Shown here one piece after another: positions 10,136 through 19,599 of a stretch of DNA of 64,000 nt. The notes beneath the pieces were generated by a model. That model did no database searches, was not told where the DNA came from, and saw only the letters and a list, made by a program, of their open reading frames with translations. The position numbers were made by a program, and so were the translations under genes. Numbering within the stretch: position 1 is the stretch's first letter; every line of letters begins with the position of its first letter. Source of the stretch: Nereocystis luetkeana (lineage: Eukaryota > Sar > Phaeophyceae > Laminariales > Laminariaceae); assembly GCA_031213475.1 (NCBI GenBank), contig JARUPZ010000026.1, positions 6,617,785-6,681,784 of the forward strand, in the 5' to 3' direction.

Positions 10136-13121
10136 ACAACAAACGAAAAAAAACGAATTCGACTAAAAGTCTTTTGGGACTTCATTTGCTCTTCCTGTTA
10201 TTCAATTTGGAGGGTTTGTCCAACTGAACGTGGCATGTTTCTGAAACCGAAGCAAGCCACGCAAACTTGAGCCGTGTCGTCGACTGTTTCACAGGTGATA
10301 TCCACATTTTGGTACCCGAGAGACAGGGCCACCGGAGCAGCCGCAGCGCGAGGTCCGACGGCTCCTAGCACAGAGTAGACCATCCGCGGTGCCTAGAAAA
10401 AATACACGGCCGTCGCAAAACCAGTTTTCCATCTTTTTTGCCTCGCAAACCACACGCGCACCGACCAAGTCACGACTTCGCTCAGAAGTTCGATCGCTGT
10501 ATATCCCCGTCACTGCTGCCTGCGTGGGGCTTCCGCGTGGGGCGTCGGGGCTGCGCCAGCCACCCAAGACATCGCAAGAGCGATAGATAGCGCCTTCGGC
10601 GGTGCCGGCATAAACAGACGGCGGCGCCCCGGGGAGGACACGGGCCGTTGCTCGCCCCGTTGGTTGTCCTCGGGTGTTCGTTGACCCTTGTGCGTTATTC
10701 GATTTTTCCGGCAAAATAAGCTAGTATTCCTCGATAGGACCCAAAGGCACATTTTGCATGAAATTCTATTCAAATCATATCAATTTCGTTTTCCCCTATT
10801 CAATTATCTTAAAAAATGGGTCTCTCGTTGAGACGGGCCCCAAAAAAGACAGATGCCTCGTACAGCAGCAGGAGGACTAATACCATATCATTATGTTCGC
10901 AGGTGTAAGGGCAGCTGGGTCTTCAAAATATGAATACATACATACCTGGTACCTTGGTATCGTTAAAGTTACTTGGGGTTCCGGACAGAGTGGTAGGTAA
11001 ATAGTCCCAAAGAGATATTAACAAGTACCAGGTATGAAATATCCTTCAAGACAACGTGTCCCGAGAAGATCCGAGCAATCACATGGTAGCTGCTGCTATA
11101 TATCGGCAGCATAGAGCAGTGCCGCTGTCGGAAAATCGGAGCTAGCTGTGGTGACCGCTGTAAATATGATGTTGGTTTCAGTGTCGCTGTTTGTATCTAG
11201 TTAGTTGCCGCGTACCTGGTAGGTAGTAAGTTAGATGGATGAGTGGGTGGGCGAGTGGGTAGGTGGGTTGGTAGGGTGGCTATAATAGCAAGGACCCGTA
11301 TCAGTGCTGTATACTCGTAGTGGTACGCGTATAGCATACATACATGTAGAAGAACCACGGACAGATATATTTATCTCCGAGCGTGCTCGGTTGGTCCATC
11401 CCTGGCCTCTCTCAGAGCTTGCACTTGGACACCGCGTCCTTCGATTGCTTGCCGGACCTTTCCAGCGGTGTTTTGTTTCCTCTATTTGTTTTTGCACTAC
11501 TTTCAGTTATTTTTCCCTTTTTTCTTCTTGTTCCATCCCACAGTAAGGGTGCACCAGAAGTTCCTGAGACCCTAACATTAGGAGCTCAATATCTCACCCG
11601 ATAGAGTACTTGGAAAAAATCGTTCGTGCCACCCGACCGGCACCTGTAAGCGCTAGTCCTAAAACGAATAAAGGAGCAAAATTTTCATCCTCACTGGTAG
11701 TTCCTAACTGAAGGAACTAAATTGGTCAGAAACCTTTTGTCCCACAAAGTGCAACCCCTACCTTGGGGTGACTCTCGTTTCGTTTCGTGTGCGTGCGTGT
11801 ACTCAGAGCACGGCACCGCGGGCGAGCCCGGCGCCATCGCGGGTGTCAGCGAGTATCCGTGGGTAGAGGGGGGGGTTGCAAGGAGCGTGGTCGCCGATTT
11901 CGTGGCTAGGCGTTGGGTGTGTCTCGAGACACGATGGAAGCATGAATGGACCCTGTCTGGCCTCCATCTGTGGAATTAGATAGAACTTGTCCGAGTCTGT
12001 AAGGGCCATTCGGTTTTGCAAAAAAGAAATTCATGCGGTGCTTATTTTTGCGACCAAGCTGAATTTCAGAGAGAGACCTAGACGCGGTCTGAGAGCACCA
12101 ACATTGTCGAGTTGGCGAACGAGGGCCACGGTGAGCACCGGACTTCACGCGAGGTGGGCGACGGGGCTCACTGTGGCAGAGAGGGAGGAAAGCTTTGCCC
12201 AGGCCGAATCGGTGGCGAGGTGGTCGCGAGAGGGGGGGGCGGCGTACGAGGCTGGGAGAGAAGCTCTGCCGTTCGTTTTTTTTTTGTTTTTGACCGTGTG
12301 GTGAGATTGGGGTTCAGAATAATAGCGAGGCAGTTCCTAGTTCGGGACTAGGGGATGGTTCAGCCCCAGTAGCCCAGTAGCAGGCTGAGGTTCACAAAGA
12401 GACGAACATGGGCCAATGCGGTAAGGGAAGCTGACGTACGAGTACGTAAGAGCACGGATGGCTGCTGATAGACTAACAAATGTAGGGGTACAGAAGGCTG
12501 GGACCTTCTCGGGGCAGCATAGACTGGTGCGAGCGGACAGAGAATCAACAGTTAGGGACTGATCGCAGGAACCCAGTAGGGCCAAGCTTCGTAGAGTACT
12601 GGCAGGTATAGGAGAGAGATGACTATTACGGGGGACCGTAGTTAATAGGACCTGTGGTATACATAAAAACCTATATATTCAACCATTTTTACTAACGATA
12701 TTTGGTCCTATTAACTATGGTCTCCCGCAAGAGGAGCCCGGGTAGACCGATATCTAGGCGAACAGCAATTGATGAGTAGAGAAGGGGGCCGACAATTGGG
12801 CGTAGAGAGTCCGTGCGAGTGGGTTAGTGAACAGTAACGTGGGTAAAGTGAGTTCACGACACCAGCCCCACCCTTTCACTGTTCCGATCTGCCTTGTTTT
12901 CCGGCTGGCTGAAGCTTATAAATACCCTTTTCTACATACTTCTCCTCCTTGAACCTGACCACTGTCTACGTCTTCCTGAACCAACTAAACTCTGAAGGCT
13001 GTCCCCTTCAGTCTCCAGTGCGATCAAGACTACCACAAGGGTCGCTTTCCATTAGAACCGGTGCAAGGTGTTCCAATCAGGCAGAAAAAAAAATATGAGA
13101 GGGGACGGGGATTTTTTTCCA
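10136..13121. other. Intergenic DNA without a recognised gene
   Basis: Several open frames of 60-140 codons occur on both strands (for example 10289-10714 on -), but none has a recognisable domain or a clear splice structure. The stretch holds four TACCWGGTA or TACTCGTA words (10943, 11027, 11214, 11312) and one MITE (12626-12730). A TATA-like TTATAAATAC at about 12917 is followed by pyrimidine-rich DNA and could be a promoter of element or host origin. Confidence 0.5.
12626..12730. mobile_element. TA-target MITE, TTACGGGGG family, copy a
   Basis: Terminal inverted repeats TTACGGGGGACCGTAGTTAA at the left and the complement at the right flank an AT-rich core with CTATATATTC. It is one of about ten copies in the window. 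Confidence 0.82.
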
Positions 13122-13192
13122 GTAGTATTCTGGCTCTCTACCGTGGATCATTTAATGTAAGTATTGGATTGGATGAGGCCTCCTGCGCCGGC
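13122..13192. repeat. 71-bp perfect direct repeat, copy 1
   Basis: Begins GTAGTATTCTGGCTCTCTAC and ends CTGCGCCGGC. It is identical to 13488-13558, 366 bases away. It lies just beyond the recombinase gene of element 3, so it is probably part of that element's 3' terminal repeats. Confidence 0.85.
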
Positions 13193-13487
13193 AGGAGGTC
13201 ACGTCCGGTATTTCCCCCCGCGCTGAGTAAAGTGGAGAATCCCAAAACTCTGCGCGGGGTTAGTACCTGTAAATGATCTGAGTATACAAGCCCCAAGAAT
13301 ACTCACCCTACTATCGGGTGGGTGGGATGGTCTCAAGAAATGGCGCGACTAACTCTACTCCCGAGGTTTCGGGAGCGAAAGGAAGAAGTGACCTCGCTTC
13401 GATACAAATTCCGAGACATTTCGATATAATCAATGGTTCCATTATCTGTGCCAAATATGAGTCCATGGATTGGATCTCCATTTTACT

Positions 13488-13558
13488 GTAGTATTCTGGC
13501 TCTCTACCGTGGATCATTTAATGTAAGTATTGGATTGGATGAGGCCTCCTGCGCCGGC
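13488..13558. repeat. 71-bp perfect direct repeat, copy 2
   Basis: Identical to 13122-13192. I did not find a matching repeat 5' of the element 3 genes, so a complete split-repeat layout is not shown. Confidence 0.85.
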
Positions 13559-13649
13559 TTGTGGTCCCGCCCATACTTCGTTACGCCTCCTTTCAGATTG
13601 CCTTTGTTTTGTTGATCGCTGGTCCGGCGCAGAACTGTCTGACCCAAAC

Positions 13650-15310
13650 TTATATCACCTGAACTGAGTCCTTACCCGCACACGCCGCAAAGTCCTTTCT
13701 GAACTCCGGCGACAACGGTAGCTCCCTAGCGTCCGCATAGCTCTGGCCCCGTTTCTTCTTGCTACCCCGCACTTGTCCGCTCGAGGTAGCCCCTATGTAG
13801 TACTTCGCAACTGACTCTGTCTTCCAGCCGCCAATTTTCATGATCTCGTCCACAGCCGTCCCTGCGAGGGATTTGCTGAGCGAGCCTCCCACTCGAAAAG
13901 AGTGCATCGTGAAGTGGTCCGGCAGATCTGCCATTCGCAGATAGCTCTGCAAGTTCGCCGTCATACGGGCCGCGGATAGAGAGAGACGGCCCCGGCCACC
14001 TTCTGCCGTCGCAACGGGGAAGAGGTGCCCAGTGCTTAAGTCCCACCCAATCCGCTGTGCGGCCGCGATGTACGCCGTAACCGCCCGAAAGGCGCAAATC
14101 GCCGGGCAGTCCCGGCCCGCTAACACTACCACCGCCTCACTAGAGGCCCGCAGCGTCTTGCCAAACTAAAAGTTGAATATCAAACCCTTAGACGCTGGGA
14201 GCCTCAAGACGTTCGAACCCATGGTAAAGGAAAGATCGTAACCCCTGCGCATCGAATAGAAAGCCAAAGAATACAGAGTGATATCTCGGGTCAGTGAAAT
14301 GCGCTCCGCCAGAGAGTTGGCCACCTGAGCGCGCAACCGCATGTCGCTGAGCAGCTCTATGAGTGTGTGTTCTAGTAACGGCGCGGCCTGATTGACCTGA
14401 ACCCCGACCTGTTTCTGTTCCTCAGATACGAAGATGAGGTATGAATCTACCAACGGGCTCGAGCACGGATTTCCTACCCGGCGGACGGGGTCCCATTCCT
14501 CCCCCTGCCCGCTTTCTTTCATCGCCATTGTTAGCTTCGACACAAAACCTTTTCGGATAGACTCGGCCGCATACCGTCTAGAACACGAAGACCCCGTCCG
14601 GCACGTATCGTCGCTCGCGCGGCCCACACCGGGACAAGACGCTTCATGCACCATCTTGGTGCCTTTCCCTTGAGTGTCAAGGAAGCAGAGGAAATTGAAA
14701 ACATCGTCCGGGGTAGCTGTTTGCCAACCCCGGGACCCCCCCGAAACCACGAGCACAAACGCGTCAAACTCATCGGCCACCCTGCTTTTTCGGACTTGTC
14801 CGGGGCGCCCTTCCATCGCCGCCAGTACCTGGCGTCGCCGTGCCTGCATCTTATCAACATCCACCACCACCGGCACCCGCTTCGGATACCGCGGGGCCGG
14901 CAATGATCGAGCCGGCTGAGCGCCGCACTTCCAGCCGAAATTAAACTGTGCAAGGTTTTCTTCCTGACACATAGAGCAAAACACAAACCGAACCAAGTCC
15001 CTGGCCGTTGCAGCCCGACCGAGAGGTGGCCCACCCTGAACGTGATTCCCGTCCGTGCGGTTCTGTTTGAAAGAGCACACCAAAGGAAGGGGGACGTAAG
15101 CCTCGGTGAGTGCTCGAAGACGCCCGAAAATCGAAATATATATGCACACTACTATGTGATGGCTGCTCATCCCTGCCCGATAGTCGCGGAAAACTTGGGC
15201 ACCCGTCACCCTGTGGTCCGGAAGTCTAACGCGTATGCCATCATCCTCCAGCGAGGGTACCGCCAACCCTTGAGACCACCATCTGGGCTGGGCCACTGAA
15301 AGCACCCTTC
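13650..15310 (-). pseudogene. Tyrosine recombinase of element 3 with one in-frame amber codon
   Basis: The two open frames 15305-14166 and 14132-13650 are in the same frame and are separated by TAG at 14166-14168 (minus strand). The residues after the stop (FGKTLRASSEAVVVLAGRD) continue the fold. Catalytic residues: Arg in MRRGYDLSF before the stop, then HSFRVGG (H-x-x-R), IGGWKTES and Tyr in VAKYYIG. The N-terminal ~150 residues hold C-x2-C and a later CG pair (near FCSMCQEEN and WKCGA) that could bind metal. The start is uncertain: the frame opens after a stop at about 15311, with the first ATG about 45 codons further in. Whether the amber codon is a mutation, a readthrough site or a sequencing error cannot be told here. 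Confidence 0.82.
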
Positions 15311-15348
15311 CTCAGCCACCGCGGCCACCTCGATCGACCTCACTGCGG

Positions 15349-17079
15349 CTAGCTGCACCAAAGGGACCAATACGCCTTCACATCCGGCAAAAGGACCACT
15401 GCGCGGGCCTCGCATTCCGCCAAATGTTGCACAATGTGGCCTGCCATGATCGGGGGTGGGAAACAAAACCCCACGGCAGGGACACTGGTATCCGGAACGA
15501 GGGAAACGTCGTGCGCGAACACGTCGGTCCCGGCCGAACCCGCACAGTCGTACTGAGAGAAAAAGGGCAGTACCTCCCGAGTCCATGGGGAGCACAGCAC
15601 CGACGCCGTGCAAGCCATGAGGTCGACATTAAAAGGGCCCATAGCGTCCCAGACCGCTCGGAACGATGCCGGCGATATGCGGATGATGGCGTCTCGTGAC
15701 GGCCGCGAAATGGGGTCTGCGACCGCGTTGTCCGCCGTCGGGATCCACTTCAACGATAGCATGAATCCATACGCCACTTGCAACTCGAACAACTGCACTA
15801 GTAGCGCGTGCGTCTCGTGGTTCTTCGCGCGCCCACGGTTAAAGGCACCCACCACTGACTGGTTGTCCACGTCTATGAGTACCTGCGCTCGCCGCAACAC
15901 GTCAGGATGCCGCGTGCAGAATTGCCGCAGTAGATGGTAGAGGGCATACATTTCCTTCTGGTTGATATGCTTTGACAACCAATCCGGTGGGAACACCCCA
16001 CCCGCGGGGAAGGTGCCCGGGGCTGTGTTCACCACCCCCCCCCATGCGACAGACGATGCATCCGACGATCCTTTCGTCAGGGCCGCCACGAAGTGTCGCG
16101 CCCGCTGCCACGGCCCCTCTTGCGAGGTAGCCGACAATTTAAGCCACAGCTGGAATTCGCCTAGAAGGTCGGCCCTAGAATCTTGCGTAAGGTCGACCAT
16201 GCACTGAGCGGACTTCTCCAGCTCCGCGAGCACCACGAACATAGCATGCGTCCAAAGCGATGCCGGCCGAATCGCCACCGACATGCTCATGCACTTGCCC
16301 GCGATACGCTGCAGCGTACGGAAGGACAGACCTCCGGCGTCAAGGGCTGCTCGCAGCAGCTGCTGCAGCTTATCTAGCTTATCTCGTGGAACCCGGAAGG
16401 TGGTGGTGTCCGAGTCGCACACCATCCCTAGATATTGCTGCAATCTAGTCGGCCGGAAGTCGCACTTCTTGGCCGACAGAAACTGACCACACAGGAACGA
16501 CACCAGCATCGCCACGTGTGTGGCCTCCCCGGCCGCCAGCCATTGCTCCCGCGCCGTCTGCCCGTGGGATGTGCGGAAATTACTCAACCACGAGTCGTCG
16601 AGGTACGCTAACGTCGGGATCCCTTTGGAACGAAGGTAGGATGCTTTCGCCTCGCTAAGGGTATGGTAGCACCATGGACTTAAACTGAATCCGAAAGGCA
16701 AGACGCACCAGCAATAATCAATACCACCGTACGAGAAGCCAAAGAGCGGCCAGGCGGAGGGGCGCAAGAGGATGTGGTGAAAGGCGGAAGCGTCATCCAG
16801 CGAAGTCATATAACAACCCTTCGAAGCGACGCTTGCCACCCTCGCCACCGTATCCATCGAAAAAGGGACCTTCTTGCACCGCTTATTCAATGGTCTCGCG
16901 TCGTAGATGAGGCGCGATTTCGTCTCCTCAACCGACAATGCCATGACTAAACGGGGCCGCTGCGGCCCCCCGGGAGCTCGGACGTCCACCCATTTGACCA
17001 CACACCCCCGATCCACGAGGGCTCGTACCTCGTCGTCCACAAACCTGGTGAACCGTGGCGGGATACGGTTGTGGAACAC
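15349..17079 (-). CDS. Reverse transcriptase-RNase H polyprotein of element 3
   Basis: 576 residues without a break. RT: SRLIYDARPLN, motif A SLDDASAFHHI (Asp95), LPFGFSLSPW, YLDD at 159-162, thumb near YLGMV. RNase H: GSSDAS (Asp340), NQKEMYAL (Glu376), DVDNQS (Asp405), PTADNAVADP (Asp455). A C-terminal extension with FNVDLMAC and VGFCFPPP resembles the tail found after RNase H in DIRS/Ngaro-type elements. All catalytic acids are in place, so the enzyme could be active. The 17079 start is a GTG, and the frame is open further upstream through an overlap with the 17468 frame. The real start is therefore probably made by frameshifting or lies upstream. It ends about 40 bases before the recombinase frame opens. 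Confidence 0.9.
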   Translation of the reverse strand: MFHNRIPPRFTRFVDDEVRALVDRGCVVKWVDVRAPGGPQRPRLVMALSVEETKSRLIYDARPLNKRCKKVPFSMDTVARVASVASKGCYMTSLDDASAFHHILLRPSAWPLFGFSYGGIDYCWCVLPFGFSLSPWCYHTLSEAKASYLRSKGIPTLAYLDDSWLSNFRTSHGQTAREQWLAAGEATHVAMLVSFLCGQFLSAKKCDFRPTRLQQYLGMVCDSDTTTFRVPRDKLDKLQQLLRAALDAGGLSFRTLQRIAGKCMSMSVAIRPASLWTHAMFVVLAELEKSAQCMVDLTQDSRADLLGEFQLWLKLSATSQEGPWQRARHFVAALTKGSSDASSVAWGGVVNTAPGTFPAGGVFPPDWLSKHINQKEMYALYHLLRQFCTRHPDVLRRAQVLIDVDNQSVVGAFNRGRAKNHETHALLVQLFELQVAYGFMLSLKWIPTADNAVADPISRPSRDAIIRISPASFRAVWDAMGPFNVDLMACTASVLCSPWTREVLPFFSQYDCAGSAGTDVFAHDVSLVPDTSVPAVGFCFPPPIMAGHIVQHLAECEARAVVLLPDVKAYWSLWCS

Positions 17080-17468
17080 CGCTCCGGGAAAACGGGCGAC
17101 GTCGTACGGGCAGGCGCTCGACGGGCCCCGATATCGCGTAAGTACGCCACCAGTGTGTCTCGGAGCGGGTGCTCGTCGAGGATGATATCGTGCCAGAAGC
17201 CTACATGCCGGCGCACGAACCCCGGCACGAATTGGTTCCTATCCCCCCCCGCATTCCATATCGGAGCATCCCACGGCATACGCCGTAGGAGACCCTGCAA
17301 GGGGTCACGAGTGACGTCCGCTACGGACGGTCCCCCTCCCGAGGCGGGCAGGGCTCCCGTGTGCACCCATTCGCGTTCGTCGGTATCCAGGAGGGGCGTG
17401 GGGAGAAGAACGGGCCGCACGTGTTCGTGGCGTCGATCGAGGCGACGGAGCCAACCGTCGGCGACCAC
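16947..17468 (-). CDS. Pol N-terminal open frame of element 3, overlapping RT
   Basis: Around residues 75-110 this frame reads FVPGFVRRHVGFWHDI followed by LRDTLVAYLRDIG, which resembles the segment that precedes RT in YR-retroelement pol proteins. After about 17110 homology passes to the RT frame (VARFPGAVFHNRIPP), so the protein seems to continue by a -1 change of frame within the overlap. This may be programmed or a one-base indel. The first ~50 residues are not recognisable. Confidence 0.55.
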   Translation of the reverse strand: MVADGWLRRLDRRHEHVRPVLLPTPLLDTDEREWVHTGALPASGGGPSVADVTRDPLQGLLRRMPWDAPIWNAGGDRNQFVPGFVRRHVGFWHDIILDEHPLRDTLVAYLRDIGARRAPARTTSPVFPERCSTTVSRHGSPGLWTTRYEPSWIGGVWSNGWTSELPGGRSGPV

Positions 17469-17499
17469 CTACAGCGCCGTGGGGGGAAAGGAGGTGAGG

Positions 17500-17850
17500 G
17501 TACCCATATATAACTCCGCAGTGCACAAAGGGAACCGCGCGAGACGCGCGTGTATCCTTAATGGAAACAATCGGATCAACGGAGAGGATACCCATATATG
17601 TACGGAGTATCACATAGTGCGAAAGGGAACCGCGCGAGACGCGCGTGTATCCTCAATTGAAGTAATCGGATCAACGAGGGGCGGAATCTGCCACCCTGGT
17701 ACGGAGTAAGTGAATATTTGCCCGCAAGCATCGTATACAGAATGCTGTATCGCGCCATAAGCCGCCCCGCGAAGACACGCGTGACAACATTGGCGAGGTA
17801 ATCGATTCAACAAGGGGCCGAATTCTGCCCCCACGGTACAAAGTAAGCAA
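17500..17850 (-). repeat. Three tandem copies of a ~95-120-bp unit in element 3
   Basis: Copies 1 (about 17527-17585) and 2 (about 17623-17680) share AAAGGGAACCGCGCGAGACG then CGCGTGTATCCT and ATCGGATCAACG. A diverged third (about 17755-17846) keeps ACACGCGTGACAAC, GGTAATCGATTCAAC and GGCGGAATCTGCC-like sequence. They lie in the gag-pol spacer, about where a leader or regulatory repeat could sit. No function is visible. Confidence 0.65.
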
Positions 17851-18692
17851 GTCTCTGTAAGCAAGCGTCCAAGCGAAGCTGTGTATCCAGGCGGGTCGTC
17901 GAGAAAACATAACGATTGCAAAGACACCGGTAACGCAACTCCGTGCGTATCTACATGGATGTTAATACAGTAACAGAAAGTGTGGACAACGAGTTGCGTT
18001 GGTGTCTGAGTACAGTCGAACAGGATAAAACTTAAAATAAACCAAGAACCCAATACATACATAAAACCATACCCCGATATGAAAACCCCAAACCCGTGGT
18101 GTTGGAGTATCGAGAGCGAACGTGAGACCCAAAGGTGCGCCGCCACCCGTGAGCGCGATTCATATTACTATAAGGCAAGCGGGTCCCTCCCAAGCCAACG
18201 GAGAGTCTATGACCAAAATCACGGTCGGCTTCCTAATATACGTGCGCCGCCCCCGATCCTTTAAAGTCGTGGGTCGAAGAGACCAAACACCAGCTAGACA
18301 CGGTTGTCGGCGAGACCAAGAGACGCCCTCGCCTAAGTCCCCGGTTGGGGCCAGCCAAATAATCGTCAAACCATGGAGCCTCTGCAGGCAATCGCTGTCG
18401 CGACCGGTTGGCTGGCATGCACCGGCCGCCCGCCAAGGACTATCCTTCAAGGTCCCAGGGAAACAAACGTCAGAAACTTCAAGTCATACGCGCGGAGACG
18501 GGCGTCCCAGCGCCTAACTACCTCGGCCGTCCCGCCACCGGGGCAATTAAGGGACCGAACCGGGATCGCCAGTCAATATCCGCCATACCCCCACCCCCGC
18601 CGCTCTTTCCTGCGGCGCACGTGGTGTAGGGCCTCGCCGTGTGCTACTCTACGTACAAGGCAACCATTCCCTGGCTGCGGTAAGCACCCATA
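17851..18692. other. Spacer between gag and pol of element 3
   Basis: No open frame here has recognisable content on either strand, despite several of 60-180 codons. The sequence is moderately GC-rich and presumably belongs to element 3 or to an older insertion between its genes. Confidence 0.4.
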
Positions 18693-19487
18693 TTAATACG
18701 GGCAGGTGGATCCCCGATGTCCCCCGCGCCTGCAACGGGAGCAACAGGTAAATGCACAGACCCGGTGGTCGTGATTGGGGTTCTTTCCGGCAGCGGTGCA
18801 TTTGTCGCACGTGGGACCGCCCGGAACCGGTTGGAACTGCTGCTGCTCCTCCTGCATGACGGAGTTGAACCTGGCGACGGCCGACAGAGCACGGTTCGAC
18901 GGAGGTGGGAGCGGGGCACTGCCACGGCCGACGCTGCCTGCGCCCTGCCTTCCCTTGTCGCGCCTTCTCCTTGCTGCCCCCCCCCCTACCGATGGGAGTG
19001 GGAGCACCACCGACTGCGCGGCTGCCGCACCCCCGCGCCACACCCCTGCCGCTAGCGGGGCGAAGCCGGCCGGCGGTGCTCGCTGGGCAGTATAACCCGC
19101 GAGCGTCGAACAGCCGTGGGGGGCAGAAGCGCCGTAAGCCCCCCGACCCCGGCTGGCGCCCGTATGGGGCGCCTCCTTCCCAGCCGTAGACCCTACGCCC
19201 AGCGCCTTCTGGATGGCTCGCCCGTCCTTCAGGTCATGGTCGATCTGGGCCCTGGCAAGGCCGCGCGAGTTGGGCAGTTTATCCGTGAACACCCCCAACG
19301 TTACGGCGGGGCACTTGAAACGCCTGAGCACAAACTCTCCCCGGGTGAGCGTCCGCTCCAAATCGCCCGTTCGGAATTCAGGCCCATGTCTTGGGGCTAG
19401 AGCGGCTGCCGCGCACAAGGTGCGTGCGAAATCGTACCAGTTGTAGCTCCCCGCCGAGTTCCTCCAGGTCCGGGTCATCTCCACCAT
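18693..19487 (-). CDS. Gag-like protein with CCHC zinc knuckle (element 3)
   Basis: Nucleocapsid-type protein. The C-terminus carries a canonical knuckle C-x2-C-x4-H-x4-C in CSRCRRGGHRGSTC, preceded by another Cys/His cluster (CDKC ... HDHRVC). The middle is Gly/Ala/Arg-rich. The N-terminal part (TRTWRNSAGSYNWYDFARTL ...) is probably the end of the capsid-like domain. I start at the in-frame ATG 19485-19487. The frame continues upstream into the satellite, where the residues become satellite-encoded, so the true N-terminus is probably lost. Zinc knuckles bind the element's RNA during packaging (family knowledge). Confidence 0.65.
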   Translation of the reverse strand: MVEMTRTWRNSAGSYNWYDFARTLCAAAALAPRHGPEFRTGDLERTLTRGEFVLRRFKCPAVTLGVFTDKLPNSRGLARAQIDHDLKDGRAIQKALGVGSTAGKEAPHTGASRGRGAYGASAPHGCSTLAGYTAQRAPPAGFAPLAAGVWRGGAAAAQSVVLPLPSVGGGAARRRRDKGRQGAGSVGRGSAPLPPPSNRALSAVARFNSVMQEEQQQFQPVPGGPTCDKCTAAGKNPNHDHRVCAFTCCSRCRRGGHRGSTCPY

Positions 19488-19599
19488 AAGCTGCTGGAAC
19501 AGCAGCCGGAAAACCGATCGTGGTAGCGAGGTAACGCAATGGTCGGGGCCATGGGGTGAGGGAAGGGAAGGGTAAGCCAAAACCGAATGCTGCAGGATC

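Larger units (their letters stand above)
13122..19590 (-). mobile_element. Element 3: Ngaro/DIRS-type YR retrotransposon on the minus strand
   Basis: Read on the minus strand, the order is gag with a CCHC knuckle (19487-18693), a ~1.2-kb spacer with tandem repeats, pol (RT-RNase H, 17468-15349) and tyrosine recombinase (about 15310-13650), followed by 71-bp direct repeats. The RT and YR sequences differ clearly from those of elements 1 and 2, so this is a separate lineage. RT-RNase H is uninterrupted, so this is the youngest-looking element here. The boundaries are approximate. The 5' end runs into a satellite that probably truncates gag. Confidence 0.8.

Noticed and set aside
10289..10714. 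141-codon minus-strand frame
   Set aside because: No domain, no supporting context, overlaps equally open frames on the other strand.
12880..13060. LTR of a Ty3/copia element suggested by the TATA-like box
   Set aside because: No TG...CA pair, primer-binding site or polypurine tract was found, and the neighbouring retroelement encodes a tyrosine recombinase.
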